Source: Mesorhizobium huakuii (GTDB taxonomy: Bacteria; Pseudomonadota; Alphaproteobacteria; Rhizobiales; Rhizobiaceae). From it: a DNA stretch of 64,000 nt. The stretch covers positions 1,736,001 through 1,800,000 of the forward strand of contig NZ_CP050296.1 in NCBI RefSeq assembly GCF_014189455.1, given 5' to 3'. The notes below the pieces were generated by a model that was given only the letters and a program-made list of their open reading frames with translations, searched no databases and had not been told where the DNA came from. Shown in pieces: positions 8,756 to 18,220 of this stretch; within the stretch, counting starts at the first letter, position 1; each line of letters opens with the position of its first letter. The position numbers and the translations under genes are program-made.

Positions 8756-11741
8756 TGAGGCGGCCTCCCGTCTCGTCGAAGAACACCATGCCGGTAACCT
8801 CCACTTCGATCACCCCGTTCGGCATAGGCACATAGAGCGTGTCGCCCATCCGGTCGCGGCCGCCGGCGACCAGCGCCAGCGCGATCGAGCGGCCGCAATT
8901 CTGCGACCAGTAGCTCGAAGTGACATGACCGATCATCTTCATCGGGATCGCCTGCTTGGGATCCGCGACGATCTGCGCGCCCTCTTCCAGCACCACCTTC
9001 GGGTCCCTGGTCTTGAGACCGACCAGCTGCTTGCGGCCCTTGGCGACAAGGTCCGGCCGCGTCAGGCCGCGGATGCCGACGAAGTCGGTCTTCTTCTTGC
9101 CGACCGCCCAGTCGAGACCGGCGTCGTTCGGTGTCACCGTGCCGTCCGTGTCCTGGCCAACGATGATATAGCCCTTTTCGGCGCGCAGCACGTGCATCGC
9201 CTCGGTGCCGTAAGCGGCAGCGCCATGCTTCTGGCCTTCGGCCCACAGCGCTTCCCAGACGGCCTGGCCATAGTCGGCCGGCACATTGACCTCGAAGCCG
9301 CGCTCACCGGTGAACGACATGCGGAACAGCCTGGTCGGCACGCCGCAGATCTTGCCTTCGCGCACCGACATGTGCGGCAGCCCCTCGTCGGACATGTCGA
9401 TGCCTTCGACCAGCGGCGCGATGATGTCGCGTGACTTCGGCCCTTGCACCGCGATAACAGCCCACTGCTCGGTGATCGAGGTCAGCCAGACATTGAGATG
9501 CGGGAATTCGGTCTGGAGATAGTCCTCCATGTGGTTCATGACGCGCGGCGCGCCGCCGGTCGTCGTCGTCACATGGAAACGGTCCGGCGCCAGCCTGCCG
9601 ACGACGCCGTCATCATAGATGAAACCGTCCTCGCGCAGCATTATGCCATAGCGGCAGCGGCCGGGCTCCAGCTTCTCCCACGGATTGGTGTAGAGCAGTT
9701 CCATGAACTTGGCCGCATCCGGCCCGACCACTTCGATCTTGCCGAGCGTCGAGGCATCGAACAGGCCGGCCGTCGTGCGGACCGCGACGCATTCGCGGTC
9801 GACCGCCGCATGCATGTCTTCGCCGGCTTTCGGGAAATACCAGGCGCGCTTCCACTGCCCGACGTCCTCGAACACCGCACCTTGCGCCTCGGCCCACGGA
9901 TGCGTCGCCGTCTTGCGCGTCGGGTCGAACAGCGGCCCGCGCGCATGGCTGACGATCGCGCCGAAGGTGACCGGCGTGTAGGGCGCGCGGAACGTGGTCA
10001 GGCCGACCTCGGGGATCGGCTTGCCCAGCGTCTCCGCCGCGATTGCCAGACCGTGCATGTTGGAGGTCTTGCCCTGGTCGGTCGCCATGCCGTTGGTGGT
10101 GAAGCGCTTGACGTGCTCGATCGAGCGCATGCCCTCATGCACCGCCTGGCGGATGTCCTTGGCGGTGACGTCGTTCTGGAAATCGACGAACGCCTTCACC
10201 GTCGTATCCGGCCCGGCGCCGGGCGCGGCACCCAGCATGCCACGCGACCAGCTTTCCGAGGCATCGACCTTCGGCTTGGTGCCCTTGGCGGCTTTCGCGC
10301 CGGCTTCCTTGGCCGCATTGGCACCCGCCGCATAGGCTTCGTCCATCGTTGCCGACAAGCCGTCCGTGCCGTTGCAAGCGCCGACGGAAACGCAGTCCTG
10401 CGCATAGGTGCCCGGCACGAAGCGCTTGGTCTCGTCGTTGAAGGCGACCTTGCCGCGCGACTGCGAAAACAGGTGTACCGACGGCGTCCAGCCGGCCGAC
10501 ATCAGGATCGCATCGACGGGAATGGTGCGCTCGCCGCCGCCATTCTTCGGCTGCACGGTCATCGACGACACCCGCAATTTGCCGCCGGCACGGATCACCG
10601 CGCGGCCGAAATTGACCTCGATGCCGAGCGCCCGCGCCTCGTCGATCACCGGACCGGTCGGATTGTCGCGCAGATCGACGATCGCCGCGATGTTGACGCC
10701 GGCCTTCTTCAGGTCGATCGCCGCCGCGTAAGCGGAATCATTGGCCGTGTAGACGCCGACATTCCTGCCGACCGCTACGCCATAGTGGTTGAGGAAGGTG
10801 CGCGCCGCACCCGCCAGCATGATGCCCGGCCGGTCATTGTTGGCGAACACCATGTGGCGCTCGATGGCGCCGGAGGCCAGGACGACGCGCTTGGCCCTGA
10901 TCTGCCACAGCCGCTCGCGCGGCAAATCATGGCCGGGAGCCTTCAAATGATCGCTGACACGCTCGACCAGCCCGACGAAGTTCTGCGCGTAATAGCCGAA
11001 CGCCGTGGTGCGCGACAGCACGCGGACATTGTCCATGGCGGCGAGCTTGGCGATTGCTGCTTGTGCCCAGACAAAACCGTCCTGGCCGTCGATCTTCGCA
11101 CCGGTTTCGAAACGCAGACTGCCACCGAACTCGGCCTGCTCATCGGCGAGGATGACGCGCACACCGGTCTCGGCCGCCGCCAATGCCGCTGCGAGGCCGG
11201 CGGCACCGCCGCCCAGCACCAGCACGTCGCAATGCGCGTAGCGCGAGGAATAATGGTCGGGATCGGGCTTGTCCGGCGAAACGCCAAGGCCGGCGGCTTC
11301 GCGGATCTTGGGCTCGTACAGGCTCTTCCAGGCCGCCTTCGGCCACATGAAGGTCTTGTAGTAGAAACCGGCCGAAAACATCGGCGACGCCAGGTCATTG
11401 ACCGCGCCGACATCGAAGGACAGCGACGGCCAGCGGTTTTGCGAATTGGCGGCGAGCCCGTCATAGAGCTCCTGCACGGTGGCGCGCACATTCGGCGTCT
11501 TGCGCGCGTCGTCGCGCACGATCTGCACCAGCGCATTGGGCTCTTCCGCGCCGGCCGACAGGAAGCCGCGTGGCCGGTGGTACTTGAACGAGCGGCCGAC
11601 CAGATGCACGCCATTGGCGAGCAGTGCGGAGGCCAGCGTGTCGCCCTCGATGCCGGCATAGGACTGGCCGTCGAAGCTGAACCGCGCGGTCTTGGCCTGG
11701 CTGAGGCGACCGGCTCTCGGGATGCGGAACGCGCCGCTCAT
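8748..11741 (-). CDS. soxA: Sarcosine oxidase alpha subunit
   Basis: A 997-residue protein of normal SoxA length. The first 100 residues are the ferredoxin-like region (GRSFKYHRPRGFLSAGAEEP). A FAD/NAD-binding domain follows, with LGGGAAGLAAALAAAETGV near residue 176. The C-terminal 400 residues are a GcvT-like tetrahydrofolate-binding domain (GERGFEVNVPADYG). It overlaps soxD by 4 bases and soxG by 8, so the four genes are coupled. It oxidises methyl groups released from choline or betaine via sarcosine. Confidence 0.95.
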
Positions 11742-12034
11742 TTGGCAACTCCCGGCAGCTTGGCGGGTTTGGGTTCGCCGGCCTTGTAGGTCATGACGAA
11801 CTTGTCGGTGACGGTGTCGCGCACGGCGTTGAAGAAGCGCGCGCAGCCATGCATGTGCCGCCAGCGCTCATAGATGATGCCCTTGGGGTTCGAGCGGATG
11901 AAGAAGAACTTTTCGAAGTCGTCGTCGCTCTCGCCGGCAATGTTGGCCGAGCGCGCAATATGCGCCTCGCCGGCGTTGCGGAATTCGAGCTCCGGGCGCT
12001 CTTCCTCGCAATAGGGGCAGCGGATGAGAAGCAT
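11738..12034 (-). CDS. soxD: Sarcosine oxidase delta subunit
   Basis: A 98-residue protein starting MLLIRCPYCEEERPELEF, with a later H-x3-C (HMHGC). These are the four zinc ligands of SoxD. It lies between soxB and soxA, in the normal order, and its stop overlaps the soxA start. It is a structural zinc subunit of the heterotetrameric sarcosine oxidase. Confidence 0.95.
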   Translation of the reverse strand: MLLIRCPYCEEERPELEFRNAGEAHIARSANIAGESDDDFEKFFFIRSNPKGIIYERWRHMHGCARFFNAVRDTVTDKFVMTYKAGEPKPAKLPGVAK

Positions 12035-12098
12035 TCTGTTCGTTCCTACAATTCGCCGTGGCCGATGGCCGGTTGGTTGGAAAGCCTCTCGACGGCCA

Positions 12099-13353
12099 TC
12101 AGTGCGCCACCGCCGCCGCCGCCGCCTCGTCGATCAGGCGGCCGGTGCGGAAGCGCTCGATGGTGAAGGGCGCGTTGATCGGATGCGGATCGTCCTTGGC
12201 GATGGTGTGGGCAAAGACATGGCCCGAACCGGGCGTCGCCTTGAAGCCGCCCGTGCCCCAGCCGCAATTGACGTAGAGGCCGGGCACCGGCGTCTTGGCC
12301 AGGATCGGCGAGCGGTCGGGCGTCACGTCGACAATGCCGCCCCAGGAGCGCAGCATCTTCATGCGCGTGAAGATCGGGAACATCTCGCAGATGGCGTCGA
12401 GCGTATGCTGCAATATGTGCAGACCGCCGGTCTGCGAATAGGGAGACATACTGGTCGGTGCCGGCGCCGATCACCAGTTCGCCCTTGTCGGACTGCGAGA
12501 TATAGGCGTGCACGGTGTTCGACATCACCACGCAGGGCACCACCGGCTTGATCGGCTCCGACACCAGCGCCTGCAGCGGATAGCTTTCCAGCGGCATGCG
12601 CACGCCGGCCATGTTCATGATGACCGAGGAATGGCCGGCCGCGACGACGCCGACCTTCTTGGCGCCGATGAAGCCGCGCGTCGTGTCGACACCCATGACC
12701 GCGCCGTTCGGCGCACGCTTGACCCCAGTGACCTCGCAATTCTGGATGATGTGCACGCCGCGCGCCGAAGCGCCGCGTGCATAGCCCCACGCGACCGCAT
12801 CGTGGCGCGCCGTGCCGCCGCGGCGCTGCAAGGCGGCACCGACGACCGGATAGCGCGCATCCCTGGAGATGTTGAGCGGCGGGCAGAACTCCTTGGCCTG
12901 CTCCGGCGACAGCCATTCATTGTCGATGCCGTTCAGCCGGTTGGCATGGACATGGCGCTTCAGCACCTGGATGTCGTGCACATTGTGCGCCAGCATCATG
13001 ACGCCGCGCGCCGAATACATGACGTTGTAGTTGAGCTCTTGGCTGAGCCCGTCCCACAGTTTCAGCGCATGGTCGTAAATGCCGGCGCTCTCGTCATAGA
13101 GATAGTTGGAGCGGATGATGGTGGTGTTGCGGCCGGTGTTGCCGCCGCCCAGCCAGCCCTTTTCCAGCACCGCGACATTGGTGATGCCATGCACCGTGGC
13201 AAGATAATAGGCGGTGGCCAGCCCATGACCGCCGGCGCCGACGATGATGACGTCGTATTCCTTCTTGGGCTCCGGCGAGGACCACTGCTCCTCCCAGCCC
13301 TTGTGGCCGCGCATGGCCTCGCGTGCGATGGCGAATACCGAATATTTTTTCAA
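12099..13353 (-). pseudogene. soxB: Sarcosine oxidase beta subunit, one-base frameshift
   Basis: The gene starts normally ([20 protein letters not shown]), carries the FAD motif [14 protein letters not shown] near residue 37 and reads well to GTDQYVS. There an extra base (three G on the plus strand, 12441-12443, where two would keep frame) shifts translation. The expected continuation, [16 protein letters not shown] and on to the C-terminus, is intact in the next frame and stops at 12099. Removing one base gives exactly 417 codons, the usual SoxB length. As written the frame runs on to 12046 as unrelated sequence, overlapping nothing. This is either a recent inactivation of sarcosine oxidase or a base error, since all other subunits are intact. 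Confidence 0.9.
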
Positions 13354-13568
13354 CGTCCCAGCCTCGCGCCAACAGATCTAGCGGATTGCAGCCGGGCTTT
13401 TGTTCGGCCCGGCGCGCGAGGTGTATCACTAGCGAAACGGCGCTTCCACCCTTGCGCTGTTTGCGACGGCGCTTGCCGTTTTGCGCCACGACGAAAAAGA
13501 GGCATGCGGGCTGGCTGTCGTGACGGCCTTCAGCCACATTGCCTGTCGCGAATCTTCGGAGAGCGATC

Positions 13569-13937
13569 GTGGGCAATGCCTGGTGGAATTTGACGTTGCG
13601 CTTCCTGCTGGAGCTTGCCGCCCTGGTTGGTCTCGGCATTGCCGGCTGGACCCTCTCCGACGAATGGTGGCGCTGGGTCCTCGCTTTGGCCCTGCCGCTC
13701 ATTGCGGCCGTGCTGTGGGGCACCTTCGCGGTGCTCAACGACCCAAGCCGGTCAGGCCGCGCACCGGTGCCTGTGCCGGGCACAGTGCGGCTCGCGCTCG
13801 AACTGATCATCCTGTTCGGCGGCGCTGCCGGATTCTATGCTGCGGGTTACACGACCACGGGCATCATCATGGCTGTGCTGATTGTCATCAGCTACGCCTT
13901 CTCGCTCGATCGGCTCGGCTGGCTGCTGAAGCAATAG
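13569..13937 (+). CDS. Small integral membrane protein, YrdB/DUF2568-like
   Basis: A 122-residue protein with four predicted membrane helices (around 10-30, 35-55, 75-95 and 98-115) and the DUF2568-like pattern of paired Trp and Pro-rich loops (DEWWRW, LNDPSRSGRAPVPVPG). The start is GTG at 13569 after CGGAGAG; a TTG frame to 13539 is less likely. It is divergent from soxB. Role unknown. Confidence 0.75.
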   Translation: MGNAWWNLTLRFLLELAALVGLGIAGWTLSDEWWRWVLALALPLIAAVLWGTFAVLNDPSRSGRAPVPVPGTVRLALELIILFGGAAGFYAAGYTTTGIIMAVLIVISYAFSLDRLGWLLKQ

Positions 13938-14046
13938 TGCAGGACGACGACACCTTCGCAGGTATCGGGTGGTTCCTCCCCGCCCCATCTGCGACCAAGC
14001 ATCCCGATTGCCGCTGAGACCAGCGCGAAAAACAGGGATGCAAAAG

Positions 14047-14805
14047 ATGCTCGCACTCGCCAACAAGATCGCCATCGTCACTGGCGCCAGTTCCGGCATC
14101 GGCCGCGCCACGGCAAAACTCTTCGCCGAGGAAAGCGCTAAGATCGTCGTCGCCGCCCGCCGTCAGGCCGAGCTCGACACACTTGTCGCCGAGATATCGG
14201 ACGCGCAAGGCACGGCCGTCGCCCTTGCCGGTGACGTCAGGGACGAAGCCTATGCGAAGGCGCTTGTCGATCTAGCGGTCGAAAGCTTCGGCGGCCTCAA
14301 CATCGCCTTCAACAATGCCGGCGCCGTCGGCTTGATAGCGCCCCTGCCCGACATGATGCCGGCGACATGGCACGAGACCATGGACATCAACCTGACCAGT
14401 GCCTTTCTAGGGGCGAAATACCAAATACCCGCCATGCTGGAGCGCGGCGGCGGCTCGCTGATCTTCACCTCCAGCTTTGTCGGCTACACCGCCGGCATGC
14501 CGGGCATGGCCGCCTACGCCGCCGCCAAGGCCGGCCTGATCGGCCTGACACAGGTTCTGGCCGCCGAATACGGGCCGAAAGGCCTGCGCGTCAACGCGCT
14601 GCTGCCGGGCGGCACCGATACACCGGGCGCGACGACAACGACGCCCGAAGCCCGCGCTTTTGTCGAAGGTATCCATGCGCTGAAGCGCATGGCGCAGCCG
14701 GAGGAGATCGCCCGCTCGGCGCTTTACCTTGCCTCGGACGCTTCGAGCTTCACCACGGGAACCGCGCTGTTTGCCGATGGCGGCGTCTCGATCAACCGGA
14801 CGTGA
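14047..14805 (+). CDS. Short-chain dehydrogenase/reductase (SDR)
   Basis: A 252-residue SDR with TGASSGIG near residue 12, NNAG in the middle and YAAAKAG at the active site, ending in FADGGVSINRT. The start at 14047 was preferred because ACAGGGA is well spaced; an in-frame ATG at 14038 sits on that site. It stands alone, 108 bases after the small membrane protein. Substrate unknown. Confidence 0.88.
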   Translation: MLALANKIAIVTGASSGIGRATAKLFAEESAKIVVAARRQAELDTLVAEISDAQGTAVALAGDVRDEAYAKALVDLAVESFGGLNIAFNNAGAVGLIAPLPDMMPATWHETMDINLTSAFLGAKYQIPAMLERGGGSLIFTSSFVGYTAGMPGMAAYAAAKAGLIGLTQVLAAEYGPKGLRVNALLPGGTDTPGATTTTPEARAFVEGIHALKRMAQPEEIARSALYLASDASSFTTGTALFADGGVSINRT

Positions 14806-14916
14806 AGGGTTTTTGCATCGAACAGGCCGGTTCGCCGCTTTGACGCAGGCGGCCGGTCTTGCTTTTTCCGCGCGATTTGGCGATTCCGTTTTCTCATCGA
14901 AACGGGTCCCGAAACC

Positions 14917-15303
14917 ATGATGCTGATCCGAACCTATGTGGCCGCGAGCGCAATCGAGGGCGTCGGCATGTTCGCCGCCGAGCCGATCCGGAAAGGCGCC
15001 TCGATTTGGCGGCTTGACCCGGATTTCGACCGGCTGATCCCGATGGACAAATATGAGGCCGCACCGGAGCCCCTGAAGGAATTGCTCGACCGCTATGCCT
15101 ATCCGAGCCCGGATCGGCCGGGTTTCATGGTCTATGAAGTCGACAATGGCCGCTTCATGAACCATTCGGCGACGCCGAACACCGACTTTTCGCAATATGG
15201 CGGCGCCACCGCGACCCGCGACATCGCAGCGGGTGAAGAGATCACCTGCGACTACGGCGAATTCTTCGAGGATTTCGAGCGGCTGCACCTGGCCACCGCG
15301 TAG
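14917..15303 (+). CDS. Stand-alone SET-domain protein
   Basis: A 128-residue protein that is almost only a SET methyltransferase core. GVGMFAAEPIRKG starts the domain, RFMNHSATPNT (about 81-91) is the NHS-xx-PN cofactor motif and EEITCDYGEFFED the C-terminal Tyr motif. Such proteins methylate lysines with S-adenosylmethionine. There is no substrate-recognition domain. It lies just upstream of rpsU, a basic ribosomal protein, but no functional link is shown by the sequence. Ribosome site weak. Confidence 0.8.
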   Translation: MMLIRTYVAASAIEGVGMFAAEPIRKGASIWRLDPDFDRLIPMDKYEAAPEPLKELLDRYAYPSPDRPGFMVYEVDNGRFMNHSATPNTDFSQYGGATATRDIAAGEEITCDYGEFFEDFERLHLATA

Positions 15304-15479
15304 TTGGCGCCCTATCTCGGGGCGACCGTGGCAATTTGGCTGTTGTCCTTCATTTCGACTGTGGACAGCGCGGCCTGATTCTGCTATCAGCCGCCACAAT
15401 TCGTGGTGTCGACCGCCGCGGAGGCTAGTGGCTATGGCCACTTGCCTGTTGATATCAAACCCGAAAGACAGGATTGCCC

Positions 15480-15746
15480 GTGCAGGTACTCGTCCGCGAC
15501 AATAACGTTGATCAGGCGCTTCGCGCGCTCAAGAAGAAGATGCAGCGCGAAGGCATTTTCCGCGAAATGAAGATGCGCGGTCACTACGAGAAGCCTTCCG
15601 AGAAGCGCGCCCGTGAAAAGGCGGAAGCCGTGCGCCGCGCCCGCAAGCTGGCCCGCAAGCGCGCCCAGCGCGAAGGCCTGTTGCCGATGACGCCGCGTCC
15701 GGTGGCTGCTGGTGGTGCCGCTGGCGCAGCGCGTCCGCCGCGCTGA
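15480..15746 (+). CDS. rpsU: 30S ribosomal protein S21
   Basis: An 88-residue protein starting [20 protein letters not shown], followed by [11 protein letters not shown] and [19 protein letters not shown]. This is S21 in full, with an alphaproteobacterial Ala/Gly/Pro-rich tail. The start is GTG at 15480 after AGGA, where the S21 alignment begins; a TTG six bases earlier would add two residues. A strong terminator at 15783 ends the transcript. Confidence 0.95.
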   Translation: MQVLVRDNNVDQALRALKKKMQREGIFREMKMRGHYEKPSEKRAREKAEAVRRARKLARKRAQREGLLPMTPRPVAAGGAAGAARPPR

Positions 15747-15782
15747 TTATCGCCAATATTTCGTCCTTTTCGAAGGATACTG

Positions 15783-15821
15783 AGGTGGCGCGATGCGGAA
15801 TCGCCGCCACCTTTTTATTTT
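15783..15821 (+). terminator. Rho-independent terminator after rpsU
   Basis: AGGTGGCG pairs with CGCCACCT across a 14-base loop, followed by CTTTTTATTTT. This is a normal intrinsic terminator 37 bases after the rpsU stop. Confidence 0.85.
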
Positions 15822-15890
15822 GATTGTGACCCGGCCCGGAGGGGGGATCCGGACCTGAACGACGCGGCTTGAAGTGAGGACAGGGCAGAC

Positions 15891-16745
15891 ATGAACGCAA
15901 CAAGCGTGGAGCGCGGGACCGCATTGCGTGGTTTCGCCCTGACAGCCGCCCTGCTTTCCGGATTGGCGCTTGCCGGCTGCCAGACATCGGGCCCGACCGG
16001 CGAGTTCAACAACATCGACAAGGCGCAAGGGTCGAGCGAGAACATCTCCTCGCTGTCGGCGGTCATCCAGCGCAATCCCCAGGATCCTGAAGGCTACAAT
16101 GTGCGCGGCTCGGCCTATGGCCGTGGCGGCCAGTACCAGGCAGCGCTCAAGGACTTCAACCAGGCCATCCAGCTCAATCCGAATTTCTACCAGGCCTATT
16201 CGAACCGGGCGCTTATCCAGCGCTTCCTTGGCAATCAGGCGGCCGCGCTCGACGACTACAACAAGTCGATCCAGATCAACGGCAATTATGACGCCGCCTA
16301 TATCGGCCGCGGCAATCTCTACCGCAAGGCGGGCCGCACCCAGGACGCCTTCAACGATTTCCAGAAGGCGATCCAGCTCGACACGACGGATGCGCGTGCC
16401 TACCACAATCGCGGCCTGATCTATCAGAGCCAGGGCCAGCACAAATTCGCCATCGAGGATTTCTCGACCGCCATCTCGCTGGCGCCGGATGCCGCCGAGC
16501 CCTACAACGGCCGTGGCCTCTCCTATCTGGCGACGGGCGACGAGGACAACGCTTTCTCCGATTTCAACATGGCCATCAAGCTCGACGGCAAGAACGCCGA
16601 GGCCTGGGCCAACCAGGCGCTGATCTACGAGCGGCGCGGCGACAAGGCGAAGGCGGCGAAATCCTACAAGGAAGCCGTCCGCCTCAACCCGAGCTACCAG
16701 CCGGCCAAGGACGGCTTGTCGCGCGTCGGTGGCAGCGCCAGCTGA
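15891..16745 (+). CDS. Tetratricopeptide-repeat lipoprotein, NlpI-like
   Basis: A 284-residue protein. The signal peptide ends in the lipobox LALAGC (Cys near residue 29), so it is lipid-anchored. The rest is a run of about six TPR repeats, for example GGQYQAALKDFNQAIQLNPN and later copies spaced 34 residues apart. AGGGCAGAC precedes the ATG at 15891. NlpI-type proteins act as envelope scaffolds for peptidoglycan enzymes, but the partner here is unknown. Confidence 0.85.
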   Translation: MNATSVERGTALRGFALTAALLSGLALAGCQTSGPTGEFNNIDKAQGSSENISSLSAVIQRNPQDPEGYNVRGSAYGRGGQYQAALKDFNQAIQLNPNFYQAYSNRALIQRFLGNQAAALDDYNKSIQINGNYDAAYIGRGNLYRKAGRTQDAFNDFQKAIQLDTTDARAYHNRGLIYQSQGQHKFAIEDFSTAISLAPDAAEPYNGRGLSYLATGDEDNAFSDFNMAIKLDGKNAEAWANQALIYERRGDKAKAAKSYKEAVRLNPSYQPAKDGLSRVGGSAS

Positions 16746-16953
16746 GATCGGCTTCCGCTTAACCGGCTAAGCAGTACGGGTTGCTTGCGTGTCCAAAAGG
16801 ACACGCGGCGCCGAAGATCGCCGCCAATCCGGCAACCGCGCGTTAACCCCTGCGACAATGCGTTAACCCTTGCCTTGTTCACGCCAAGTTTTCGACGGAA
16901 CGCTCTGGCCATTCAAGCCGTTATTTCCAGGCGATTTGCGAAAGGACCCTCCC

Positions 16954-17430
16954 ATGATCAAGAAACTCGTCTGCGCCGCTGCCCTTGCAACGACCGTATT
17001 CGCTGCCGCCCCGGCCAGCGCCGGCAAGCTGCAACTCGGCACGCTCGACTGCACCATCGATGGCGGCACCGCCTACATCGTCGCTTCCAACAAGGGCGTG
17101 TCCTGCGTCTTCCGTCCCTACCATCACGGACCGTCGGAGATTTACACCGGCGTCATCTCCAAGATCGGTGTCGATCTCGGCCAGACGCATCAGGGCCAGC
17201 TCGTCTGGGCGGTTTTTGCCGCGACCCGCGACCGCGATGCGGGTGACCTTGCCGGCAGCTACTACGGCGTCAACGCCGAGGCGAGCGTCGTCACCGGTGG
17301 CGGCGCCAATCTGCTGGTCGGTGGCTTCGACAGCGCCTTCATGCTGGAGCCGCTCAGCGTCCAGGCACAGACCGGCGTCAATCTCGCCGTGGCCGTGACC
17401 TCCCTTGAGCTGATCCACTCGCTGAAGTGA
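16954..17430 (+). CDS. DUF992 secreted protein, first of two tandem copies
   Basis: A 158-residue protein with a Sec signal peptide (MIKKLVCAAALATTVFAAAP, cut after ASA) and a DUF992 body: GTLDCTIDGGTAYIVASNK and later GANLLVGGFDSAFMLEPLS. It has two cysteines in the mature part. AAAGGA precedes the ATG at 16954. It is a clear paralogue of the next gene, so a local duplication is likely. Function of the family is unknown, probably periplasmic. Confidence 0.85.
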   Translation: MIKKLVCAAALATTVFAAAPASAGKLQLGTLDCTIDGGTAYIVASNKGVSCVFRPYHHGPSEIYTGVISKIGVDLGQTHQGQLVWAVFAATRDRDAGDLAGSYYGVNAEASVVTGGGANLLVGGFDSAFMLEPLSVQAQTGVNLAVAVTSLELIHSLK

Positions 17431-17463
17431 TTGCATGGAGCCAAGCGCTCCTCTCTACCCTGC

Positions 17464-17506
17464 GGCGCGGAACCGGATAGGATGGTTCCGCGCCGTTTTA
17501 TTTTTG
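17464..17506 (+). terminator. Intrinsic terminator ending at the Shine-Dalgarno of the second DUF992 gene
   Basis: GGCGCGGAACC and GGTTCCGCGCC form an 11-base perfect stem with a 9-base loop, followed by GTTTTATTTTTG. The T-run ends at the GAGGGGG ribosome site of the gene starting at 17518, leaving no room for a promoter in between. It either terminates the first DUF992 transcript or acts as an attenuator for the second. Confidence 0.85.
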
Positions 17507-17517
17507 AGGGGGACAGT

Positions 17518-18003
17518 ATGCCGAAGACAGCCATCGCTGCTGCCGTGATTGCCATCGTGCTTGGCGCGCCACAGGCACGAGCACAGGACCGGGGCATCGA
17601 ACTCGGCACGCTTGAATGCGCCATATCGGGCGGCACCGGCTTCATCTTCGGCTCGAGCAAGGATCTGAGCTGCACCTTCACCCCGGCCGACAAGAGCTTC
17701 GCGCCGGAAGCCTATTTCGGCGCCGTCAACAAATACGGTCTCGATATCGGCACGACAAAGCAGGCGGTGATGCAATGGCTGGTGCTGACGCCGCTGAAGA
17801 ACATCTACGCGCCGGGTGCGCTGGCGGGCGACTATATCGGCGCCAGCGCCGAGGTGACGGCGGCCGTGGGGGCCGGCGCCAATCTGCTGGTCGGCGGTTC
17901 ATCGCAGGCCTTCACCCTGCAGCCGCTCAGCCTGCAGACGCAGACCGGAATCAATCTCGCCATCGGCGTCAGCCAGTTCCAGCTGCGCAGCACCGAGAAT
18001 TGA
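17518..18003 (+). CDS. DUF992 secreted protein, second of two tandem copies
   Basis: A 161-residue paralogue of the gene at 16954. It has a signal peptide cut near AQA and the DUF992 segments GTLECAISGGTGFIFGSSK and GANLLVGGSSQAFTLQPLS, with the same spacing of two cysteines. GAGGGGGACAGT precedes the ATG. The upstream hairpin abuts its ribosome site, so its expression may need read-through. Function unknown. Confidence 0.85.
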   Translation: MPKTAIAAAVIAIVLGAPQARAQDRGIELGTLECAISGGTGFIFGSSKDLSCTFTPADKSFAPEAYFGAVNKYGLDIGTTKQAVMQWLVLTPLKNIYAPGALAGDYIGASAEVTAAVGAGANLLVGGSSQAFTLQPLSLQTQTGINLAIGVSQFQLRSTEN

Positions 18004-18220
18004 TGGCGTCGACGTCGGAGGCGGCTTCGGCCAATCTCGAACGTTGCGATGGTCCACCGAAACGAACCGCTTGAACTCAACCGTGGTTGAGGTCTTACAA
18101 ACCTGCCCCGACTGAGCAGCGCCTGGATGCGGCGCTATTGCCGCGCATGGTCCTGCCGGAAAGCCTTGCTGGCTTCTGGTGCCATGCACCGGCATCGAGA
18201 TATGCAACGTTGGGGTGGAT

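Noticed and set aside
9444..11789. 781-residue frame opposite soxA
   Set aside because: Antisense shadow of soxA with His/Arg-rich nonsense.
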